Assembly (NCBI GenBank): GCA_964407695.1
Contig: CAYOWQ010000013.1
Location: forward strand, 1 to 64,000
From: CAYOWQ01 sp964407695
GTDB lineage: Bacteria > Planctomycetota > Phycisphaerae > Phycisphaerales > SM1A02
DNA length: 64,000 bases
Direction of reading: 5' to 3'
The notes beneath the pieces are model-generated. The model did no database searches. It was not told the DNA's origin and was given only the letters and a program-made list of their open reading frames with translations. Shown piece by piece: positions 57,512 to 64,000 of the stretch. The position numbers were made by a program, and so were the translations under genes. The stretch's first letter is position 1, and every line of letters begins with the position of its first letter.

Positions 57512-58026
57512 GCAGACCTCCCAAATAACCCAAATACAAGTATTCGCGTCTTTTGGCTCCGGTCAACTGAATTCCGTGACTGAATACATATCACGGCCGC
57601 ATCACTTCCAACTACAAAGATATCCTCAAAATGCACGTGGTCCCCCACGACGCATTCTGTCTACCGAGCTACTGCCGTTTCTGCAGTTCCGGCAAGTCAT
57701 CGCGTACGAACAGATCGACAACAGCGGTTCCAACGGCTCGACCGTTGCCTCCCGACCCACGATGGTTGGCTCCAACCCGATACCGGGAGATTCTGGGAGC
57801 AGAAGCTCACCTCCCCGCCCTCTCCTCCGCCACGATAGACTCTCGGCCAAAGGGAGAGTGAGAAGCAGACGCAGAAATACACAATCCAAGAGGAGGGACG
57901 CGGCACCCGTTCAGAGGGCAGGATGGCTCAATTCAATCCGAATCAGGAGCGATTTTTTGCCATCCCGGTCGGAGCATTGATTGAGGCAGATACACTGCGC
58001 CCAAGGCTCCCGACACGCCTGAGCCT
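57512..58026. other. intergenic region, no gene supported
   Basis: 515 bases between divergent genes. A short frame from 57923 (MAQFNPNQERFFAIPVGALI, 46 codons) has an AGGGCAGG before it but ends out of frame with the next gene. The stretch near 57810-57860 has purine-rich motifs (CCCTCTCC ... AAGGGAGAGTGAG) of the kind found in small palindromic intergenic repeats. I see no RNA gene. Confidence 0.4.
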
Positions 58027-58380
58027 TTGGGTGGAGCGGATCGCGACGATCGAGCGACTCTGACGGCGGGATACTTCTCCGTCGTGCTCATGTTCGGCAC
58101 CATCGCCTGGGGCTTGGTGTTCGGATTTCTCTTTCCCGGCATTGTGAGCGAGATGCCGCGCAAGGATGTCGGCGAAGATGTCTTCCTGCTGTGGTGGGTG
58201 TGCGTCTCTGGTTATATCCTCGGCACCGCGGGGCCGCCCGCACTCATCGCGCTTCTGCGGGCGCCGACACGTCGACTGAAGCTGGCGCTTTTCTGCGGGG
58301 CCGTCATGAATGCGTGGCTCATCCTGTATCCGCTCGATTTCATGAGCCTCCTGTCGAAGGCGTGGCGACGCGGGCTGTGA
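58027..58380 (+). CDS. three-helix membrane protein, unknown function
   Basis: 117 residues. The three hydrophobic segments are clear: YFSVVLMFGTIAWGLVFGFL, VFLLWWVCVSGYILGTAGPP and LKLALFCGAVMNAWLILYPL, joined by short charged loops. The start is unclear because only a TTG (58027) lies before the first helix in this frame; a small upstream frameshift would connect it to the frame at 57923. I do not recognise the family. Confidence 0.6.
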   Translation: MGGADRDDRATLTAGYFSVVLMFGTIAWGLVFGFLFPGIVSEMPRKDVGEDVFLLWWVCVSGYILGTAGPPALIALLRAPTRRLKLALFCGAVMNAWLILYPLDFMSLLSKAWRRGL

Positions 58381-58692
58381 TGCCAAGCCGCGGTGTTTCG
58401 ATCGATACAGTGAGCTTTCCAAATGGCGAGAGGTTTGACGATGATCGATCACAGGTTGACAACCTGTGCTATCCCTCCCCATTTGCGAGGAATATCTCCC
58501 CCTCAACACCGTCCCTCGGATCCCCTACACCACGAACTACTCCCCCTCCAGATGATGCACGATATTGGCGATGGGCAATTGCCGCGGCCAAAATTCAACT
58601 CTAGCGGTCGGCTTGATGACTAGCGTTGACCTCGGCCTAAGGCGTTGACACCTCCCTCACGTAGGATGGCAAGATAGTGACAGGAGGCCCGA
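58381..58692. other. intergenic region with a 19-nt palindrome
   Basis: It contains CACAGGTTGACAACCTGTG (58450-58468), a near-perfect palindrome of the same length and with the same ends as the one at 35189-35207. A TTGACA (58645-58650) lies before the DUF1697 gene but has no good -10. Otherwise nothing is seen. Confidence 0.5.
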
Positions 58693-59250
58693 GTGAACCG
58701 CTTCATCGCTCTTTATCGCGGCATCAATGTCGGCGGCAGGAACATCGTCAAGATGGCCTCGCTTCGCGCGATGCACGAGCGGCTCGATCATCGCGAGGTG
58801 GCGACGTACATTCAGAGTGGCAACGTCGCTTTCTCGGCCGGCGGAGCGGCGACATCAATTGCCAGGCAAACAGCATCGGCCTTTCTGAAGGAATTCGGAT
58901 TTGAGGCGCAGGTGATGGTGGTGGCCGCGAATCGATGGCGCCGCCTCATTCGAGAGAATCCGTATGCCGCGATCTGCCGGAAGGATCCCACGACGGTGCA
59001 CGCCGCCATCAGCGACGGCGAGCCGAGCGAGCCCGGCCTCGCCGCGCTGCGGAAGAAGACCGGAGGGTCGGAGTCGTTCGTCGTCATTGACGATGTTGTC
59101 TATCTGCATGCTCCGGATGGGATTGCTGGATCGAAGTTCCTCACGGGGATGGAGAAGGCTTGCAAGGCGCGGCTCACCGTGCGGAACTGGCGAACGGTCG
59201 AGGCGATCCGGGGAATGCTCGAGCCCGCGGACGGCCTTGAATCGGTGTGA
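58693..59250 (+). CDS. DUF1697 protein
   Basis: 185 residues starting with GTG at 58693, with AGGAGG six bases upstream. The start FIALYRGINVGGRNIVKMAS and VATYIQSGNVAFS are the defining motifs of DUF1697, a small alpha-beta family of unknown function found across bacteria. C-terminal half: VVYLHAPDGIAGSKF and RNWRTVEAI, also conserved in the family. Not part of an evident operon. Confidence 0.92.
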   Translation: MNRFIALYRGINVGGRNIVKMASLRAMHERLDHREVATYIQSGNVAFSAGGAATSIARQTASAFLKEFGFEAQVMVVAANRWRRLIRENPYAAICRKDPTTVHAAISDGEPSEPGLAALRKKTGGSESFVVIDDVVYLHAPDGIAGSKFLTGMEKACKARLTVRNWRTVEAIRGMLEPADGLESV

Positions 59251-59293
59251 GCGGTTGCCGGCGCGGGGCTTCCTGAGGTAATCTAGATTGGCC

Positions 59294-59452
59294 ATGAACC
59301 ATCACGACACACGTGGGAAGCAGGCGTTGTTTCTTGCCCAAGGCGAAGCTCGCGGGGGAAGCGGTCGATTGAATGGGCGAGCCATCCTGTGGGTGGCGGG
59401 AACGGTGATTGCGGTGGGCGGGGCGATCTGGATAGCGATGTCCCTGTTCTAG
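59294..59452 (+). CDS. 52-residue single-pass membrane protein
   Basis: Begins MNHHDTRGKQALFLAQGEAR and ends with one membrane segment (AILWVAGTVIAVGGAIWIAM) and a short tail. The charge pattern suggests a cytoplasmic N-terminus. The ribosome-binding site is weak (GAGG about 15 bases upstream), so this is a moderate call. It follows the DUF1697 gene after 43 bases in the same direction. Confidence 0.5.
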   Translation: MNHHDTRGKQALFLAQGEARGGSGRLNGRAILWVAGTVIAVGGAIWIAMSLF

Positions 59453-59647
59453 GACCTGTTTCGAAGCTACTGGACCGCGGCGGACGGGCCACGCTGCCTG
59501 GCGCATCTATTTTCCTGGAGACGCCCTACGCGCCCTTCGATGGCGCCCGTCCAGGTCCGGCTTGCGTTGAGAAGCGAATGATCAAGTGATCGTGACCGGC
59601 TGGAATCCACACCAACACCCAGCGCTGCGCTGGGAGGAGTTCTGTTC

Positions 59648-60559
59648 ATGGCTGCTCTTTCGACTCAAACGATTCGGACGCTTTGCGCGACCAGCGTCCT
59701 CTTTCTTGGCTGCGGCCTGTTCGCCCAGAGTGAACATCAACCCCCTAGCGCCAAGCCGGATGCGCCGCACGCCAGAGCGCGGTCCGCGAAGGCGGAGAAG
59801 CATGCGGGTGATCCATATCCATTCAGCGATTGCCCGGTCAGTGGTGATTCGCTGACAGCGATGGGCGAGCCGGTGATCAAGGTGTACGACGGCCGCGAGA
59901 TTCGATTCTGCTGTGGTGAGTGCCCGGCGATCTTCGAAAAGGATCTGTCGCGATCGATGGCGAAGCTGGACGAGAGAATCATCAAGGACCAGGCGGCGAT
60001 CTATCCGCTGACCACATCGGTCGTGACGGGTGAGGTATTGACGACGTCGCCATATCAGATGGTGTATGCGAATCGTCTGATCCGCCTCAACACGGAGGAA
60101 GAGAAAGCGGTGTTCATGAAGGACCCGCCGAGGTACATGAAGGCGCTGGACATGGCGGCCGCTGCGGCGCAGGGCAAGGACTATTCGCTCCACGTGTGTG
60201 CGGTGAGCGGCGAACCCCTCGAAGGTGATGGCGCGATGGGCAAGCCGATTGACGTGGTTGTGGCGGGACGGCTCGTGCGTTTGTGCTGCAACGGCTGCAA
60301 GAAGCAGGTGGAGTCGTCGCCGGCCAAGTACGTGTCGATGGTGGATGCGGCCCGAAAGGCGTCGCATGACTCAAGCAGCAGCCATGACTCGCAGCACAGC
60401 TCCGACAGCGATTCCCAGCACAGCTCCGACAGTGATTCCCAACACAGCTCGGACAGTGATTCGCAGCACAGCTCGCAGCACAACAGCCAGCACGATTCTC
60501 AACACAACTCCCAGCACAATTCGACCCACGGAACGCAGCGGAAGTCGCGGCACAACTGA
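59648..60559 (+). CDS. three-repeat YHS/TRASH-like metal-binding protein with His-rich tail
   Basis: 303 residues with a signal peptide. Three repeats of about 55 residues follow. Repeat 1 has CPVSGDSL and IRFCCGECPAIFEKD, and repeat 3 has CAVSGEPL and VRLCCNGCKKQVESS; both have the single Cys plus CxxC of metal-binding YHS or TRASH domains. Repeat 2 (SVVTGEVL, IRLNTEEEKAVFMKD) has lost the cysteines. The last 60 residues are S, H, D and Q only in a repeating pattern (SDSDSQHS, SQHNSQHD), likely to bind Cu, Ni, Zn or Co. GGAGGAG precedes the ATG. No metal pump gene is adjacent. Confidence 0.8.
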   Translation: MAALSTQTIRTLCATSVLFLGCGLFAQSEHQPPSAKPDAPHARARSAKAEKHAGDPYPFSDCPVSGDSLTAMGEPVIKVYDGREIRFCCGECPAIFEKDLSRSMAKLDERIIKDQAAIYPLTTSVVTGEVLTTSPYQMVYANRLIRLNTEEEKAVFMKDPPRYMKALDMAAAAAQGKDYSLHVCAVSGEPLEGDGAMGKPIDVVVAGRLVRLCCNGCKKQVESSPAKYVSMVDAARKASHDSSSSHDSQHSSDSDSQHSSDSDSQHSSDSDSQHSSQHNSQHDSQHNSQHNSTHGTQRKSRHN

Positions 60560-60563
60560 CGGA

Positions 60564-60773
60564 TCAGTTGGCCTTCTCTTTGAGGTATCGCGTCGTCAGG
60601 GTTCGCGCCCAATAGCGAGGCACGTTGTGCTTTTCCTGCAGGTGCTCTACTGATTCAGTGGACTTCTTGCTCGCGGCCTTGAACGCGTCGAGCACGTTGA
60701 TCCAGTGGGCGATTGGCTTGCCGGTCTTTTCGATGACCTGGTCGTCGTCAACATTCCAATAGTCCTTCTTCAT
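60564..60773 (-). CDS. DUF4287 protein
   Basis: 69 residues from the ATG at 60773, with AAGGAG five bases upstream. The sequence IEKTGKPIAHWINVLDAF with STESVEHLQEKHNVPRYWAR matches the small DUF4287 family. All-helical and cytoplasmic. It is convergent with the metal-binding protein gene, five bases away. Function unknown. Confidence 0.85.
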   Translation of the reverse strand: MKKDYWNVDDDQVIEKTGKPIAHWINVLDAFKAASKKSTESVEHLQEKHNVPRYWARTLTTRYLKEKAN

Positions 60774-60889
60774 GCCATCTCCTTCCGCCGGCGCCTGATG
60801 GCCGCCGGAGGGGATAGATGTCGGGACTCGGCCCACGCCATGCAAGGGAAGGAGGAGTTGACGAAGGTGCCCGCGCCAGCGGGCTTTGA

Positions 60890-63800
60890 TCACACCGCGA
60901 AGTATTTTGCTTCGGGGTGGTGGACGATGATCGCCGAGGTTGACTGCTCGGGGTCGATCTGCCAATTCTCGGTCAGCACGCAGCCGATGCGCTCGGGCTT
61001 GAGCAGGCGGAAGAGTTTCTCCTGATCGCTCATGTCGGGGCAGGCGGGGTAGCCGAAGCTGTAGCGGCTGCCGCGGTAGTGCTGGGTGAAGAGCTCGCGG
61101 ATTTTGGGCGAATCATCGCCGCCGATGCCGAGCTCGGCGCGGATGCGCTTGTGCCAGAGCTCGGCGAGGGCTTCCGCGCACTCCACGCCCATGCCGTGCA
61201 GGTAGAGATACTCGGTGTATTCGTTTCGCTCGAAGAGTTGCCTGGCCCGGTGGCTTGCCTCGACGCCCATGGTGACGCAATGGAAGGCGACAACGTCGGT
61301 TGCCCTGCCGGCGGCATCTCGCGGCCGAAAGAAATCGCTGATGCACAGCCGCTGGCGCGAAGACTGTCGCGGGAAGCTGAAGCGCTCGAGCTCGGTGGTT
61401 CGATCGGCAGGGTCGCAGACGACGAGATCATCGCCTTCGGAGGCGCACGGGAAGTAGCCATACACCACCTGCGGCCGGAGGATCTTTTCGTCGCGACAGA
61501 GCCGCTTCAGCCGCTCGAAGATCGGTTGCACGGTGTCGTCGAGCAGGTGCTGGTATTCCTCCGCCGACATCGACCCCTTCTTGAAGCCCCACTGGCCGCG
61601 GAAGAGAGCGACAGGGTTGACGAAGGGATAGATCTCGTCGAGGTCAATGTCTTCCACCACGCGATCGCCCCAGAAGGGCGGCGTCGGCATGGCGCTGTCG
61701 GGAAGCGACGCGACCGCTGATTCGTGTGATGAACCGCCACCGTCAGGGAGCGATTCGGATGAAGCTTCTTCACCGCCACTGCGACTCGACGATCGCGAGG
61801 CGGCGACCACGGCTTCTGCGGCAGCGCGTTTGCCCAGACGGACGTCAATTTCTTCGTCGATGGCATCAAGCCGGTTGTCGGCGAGGTGATCGCAAATGCG
61901 CAGACCCTCGAAAGCATCTTTGCCGTAATAGAGCGGGCCTTTGTAGATGCCGCGAAGGTGGCTTTCGGCATAGTGCCGCGTGAGGGCTGCGCCGCCGAGC
62001 AGCACCGGCACATCGATGCCCATGGCGTTGAGTTCATGGAGGTTCTCTTCCATGACCGTCACGCTCTTTACCAGGAGACCGCTCATGCCGATGGCGTCTG
62101 CTGCGGTCTTCTTGAGGGCTTCGGTGATCTGGTGGATCGGCTGCTTGATGCCGATGTTGTGTACCTCGTAACCGTTGTTGGTGAGGATGATGTCGACGAG
62201 GTTCTTGCCGATGTCGTGCACATCGCCCTGCACCGTGGCCAGTACGATCTTCGCCTTGGCCTGGCCGGTGGCCCCGATCTTCTCCATGTGCGGCTGCAGG
62301 AAGGCGACGGCCTTTTTCATCACACTGGCCGACTGCAGCACGAACGGCAGCTGCATCTTGCCCGCGCCGAAGAGATCGCCCACGGTCTTCATGCCCGCGA
62401 GCAGGTGATCGTTAATGATCTCCAGCGGGCCGTATTGGGTAAGGGCTTCGTCGAGCGTGACGTCGAGATTCTTGTCTTCGCCGTCGACGATGTGCCGCTG
62501 CAGGCGATCTTCAAGCGAGAGGTCTTCCGTTGCCACCGGCGCTGCAGCCTCTTCCCCATCGGGAAAGAGCGAGATGAAGTGCAGCAGCGGATCGAAGTTT
62601 TCCGGCTGGCCTTCAGGACGATTCACGCCGCGACGATCGAAGATCAGCCACTGTGCTGCGGCCCATTTCTCTGGCTCGATCTTGTTCTCCGGCATGATCT
62701 TGCTGGCGTGCACGATCGCGGCCGTAAGACCTCGTTCGCGAGCTTCATGCAGGAAGACGGAATTCAGCACCGCCCGGGCGCTCGGCTTCAGGCCGAAGGA
62801 GATGTTGGAAAGGCCGAGAATGATGCCGCACGCGGGGAATCGCCTGGAGATCAAGCGGATGCCTTCGAGGGTTTCCAGGCCGAGTCGGCGGTCGTCGTCG
62901 TTGCCGGTGGCGATGGTGAATGTCAGCGGATCAAAGAGCAGGTCACGCTCATCGAGCCCCCACTTGTTCGTGTAGAGGTCGTGCATCCGCTCGGCGATCT
63001 CCAGCTTGCGGGCGGCGGTCTTGGCCATGCCCGCTTCGGGGTCTTCGTCGATGGTGAGGGCCACGCACGCAGCGCCATAGCGCTTCAAGAGCGGGCAGAT
63101 GTCGTCGAATCGCTTCTCGCCGTCTTCGAGGTTGATCGAGTTGACGATGCACTTCCCGCCCGCGCGCTTCAACGCTGACTCAATCACGTCCGCCTGCGTT
63201 GAATCGACCATCAGCGGCGCGTTGACCTGTCGCACGTAGCGAGAGACGACCTCGCTCATGTCTTTCACGCCGTCGCGGCCGACGAAGTCGACACACACAT
63301 CGAGCAGGTGCGAGCCATCCCGCACCTCCTCGCGGGCCATGGAGACAAGGCCATCCCAGCTTTCTTCATCCAGTAGCCGCTTGAACTTCTTCGAACCGTT
63401 GGCGTTGGTGCGCTCGGCCACGATCAGAAAGGAGTTGTCCTGCGTGAACTCAACGAATGAATACAGGCTGGAGCAGCCGGGCGGCTGGGGTTCAACCCTT
63501 CTTTCCCCTCTGGGAGAAGGAGTTCCGGAACCGATTGTTGCCGCACCTTCCCGCTCGCTCCGGCCCGCTCCCTGAGAATGTCTGTGCGTGAGTGCCTGTG
63601 CTCGGCCGCCCACGACCTCCGCCAACAGGCGAATATGCTCCGGCGTCGTGCCGCAACAGCCCCCGACCAGTCCCACCTTGAATTCGTCGAGGAAGCGTTT
63701 CATCGCCTCGGCAAACGGCCTCGGCGCCAACGGGTACTCCGTGCGTCCTTCGACCAGCACCGGCAACCCCGCATTCGGATAGACCGAGATGTGCCGATCC

Positions 63801-64000
63801 CAATGCCGCGACAGATAGGCAATGTGCTCGCTCATCTCCGTCGGGCCCGTGGCACAGTTCAGTCCCAGCGAGGCGATCGGAAACATGCGCAGCGCATTCA
63901 CCGCCGCGGCCATTTCCGTGCCCAGCAGCATGGTGCCGGTTGTTTCCATCGTTACGCTGACGAGGATCGGAAGATCGGTAACGCTCCTTTTTCTCGCCGC
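60890..64000 (-). CDS. metH: cobalamin-dependent methionine synthase, 5' end cut by window
   Basis: 1036 residues visible; the frame runs off the right edge. It makes methionine from homocysteine and methyltetrahydrofolate. Visible parts in order: end of the homocysteine domain with zinc ligands in GGCCGTTPEHI; the folate (pterin) domain from ERTNANGSKKF; the B12 cap and binding domain with DVHDIGKN, whose histidine is the lower axial cobalt ligand; and the reactivation domain with RGSRYSFGYPACPD near the end. Two linkers are longer than usual and low in complexity (near plus-strand 63480-63600 and 61690-61800). It couples with ahcY in the methionine cycle. Confidence 0.96.
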   Translation of the reverse strand, partial: AARKRSVTDLPILVSVTMETTGTMLLGTEMAAAVNALRMFPIASLGLNCATGPTEMSEHIAYLSRHWDRHISVYPNAGLPVLVEGRTEYPLAPRPFAEAMKRFLDEFKVGLVGGCCGTTPEHIRLLAEVVGGRAQALTHRHSQGAGRSEREGAATIGSGTPSPRGERRVEPQPPGCSSLYSFVEFTQDNSFLIVAERTNANGSKKFKRLLDEESWDGLVSMAREEVRDGSHLLDVCVDFVGRDGVKDMSEVVSRYVRQVNAPLMVDSTQADVIESALKRAGGKCIVNSINLEDGEKRFDDICPLLKRYGAACVALTIDEDPEAGMAKTAARKLEIAERMHDLYTNKWGLDERDLLFDPLTFTIATGNDDDRRLGLETLEGIRLISRRFPACGIILGLSNISFGLKPSARAVLNSVFLHEARERGLTAAIVHASKIMPENKIEPEKWAAAQWLIFDRRGVNRPEGQPENFDPLLHFISLFPDGEEAAAPVATEDLSLEDRLQRHIVDGEDKNLDVTLDEALTQYGPLEIINDHLLAGMKTVGDLFGAGKMQLPFVLQSASVMKKAVAFLQPHMEKIGATGQAKAKIVLATVQGDVHDIGKNLVDIILTNNGYEVHNIGIKQPIHQITEALKKTAADAIGMSGLLVKSVTVMEENLHELNAMGIDVPVLLGGAALTRHYAESHLRGIYKGPLYYGKDAFEGLRICDHLADNRLDAIDEEIDVRLGKRAAAEAVVAASRSSSRSGGEEASSESLPDGGGSSHESAVASLPDSAMPTPPFWGDRVVEDIDLDEIYPFVNPVALFRGQWGFKKGSMSAEEYQHLLDDTVQPIFERLKRLCRDEKILRPQVVYGYFPCASEGDDLVVCDPADRTTELERFSFPRQSSRQRLCISDFFRPRDAAGRATDVVAFHCVTMGVEASHRARQLFERNEYTEYLYLHGMGVECAEALAELWHKRIRAELGIGGDDSPKIRELFTQHYRGSRYSFGYPACPDMSDQEKLFRLLKPERIGCVLTENWQIDPEQSTSAIIVHHPEAKYFAV

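Overview
The window is high-GC bacterial DNA that looks like a planctomycete, most likely of the Phycisphaerae. The 16S rRNA gene has planctomycete-type signatures. Three secreted proteins end in type I dockerin repeats (GDLNGDGVVNGADLGLLL type). There is a prepilin-like protein with an H-X9-DG motif, and the long intergenic regions carry small palindromic and tandem repeats, as is usual in that group. No phage, IS element, CRISPR array or tRNA is visible. The taxonomic call is an inference from these features; no tree was computed.

Layout. 1-912 is the 5' part of a 16S rRNA gene on the minus strand, with a long leader and a strong sigma70-type promoter at 1338-1365. 1475-4601 (minus) holds ComF, a 58-residue membrane protein, a MoxR ATPase and a CHAD protein. 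4752-8933 (plus) holds ahcY, a thioredoxin-fold protein and a coupled hybrid histidine kinase. 8946-18199 (minus) holds a lipoprotein, ffh, an orphan DNA methyltransferase coupled to a secreted S9 peptidase, thioredoxin and a Tricorn-like protease. At 18330-18600 (plus) a cobalamin riboswitch precedes a dockerin protein and an H-X9-DG prepilin, followed by htpX. A phosphoesterase, another dockerin protein and a three-gene cluster of unknown proteins come next (21492-25257).

25588-31128 (minus) is a complete sulfate uptake operon: porin, sbp, cysT, cysW, cysA. It is divergent from a sigma54 enhancer-binding protein gene (31335-32870), and the gap holds a good -24/-12 promoter and two identical 12-bp direct repeats, so this looks like a self-contained sigma54 sulfate regulon. 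A 19-copy 21-bp tandem array follows. 33573-46106 holds a FlgO/CsgG-type protein, several unknowns, a degenerate amidohydrolase, a 1225-residue Maf / nucleotidyltransferase-like / degenerate radical-SAM fusion, fumC and a PerM-type permease fused to a B12-binding-like domain. 46165-53857 holds a zinc ribbon plus SPFH pair, a TIGR03118-like dockerin protein, YqaE, a PepSY-like protein with its two-component system, and a glyoxalase-fold protein.

The last part (53858-64000) has a second 21-bp array, a paralogue of the unknown protein at 24490-25257, an ATGA-coupled three-gene operon whose middle gene carries a frameshift, a DUF1697 protein, a three-repeat YHS/TRASH-like metal-binding protein with a His-rich tail, a DUF4287 protein and metH cut by the window edge. 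Two themes recur: the methionine/SAM cycle and B12 (ahcY, metH, B12 riboswitch, B12-like domain), and sulfur supply (sulfate operon).
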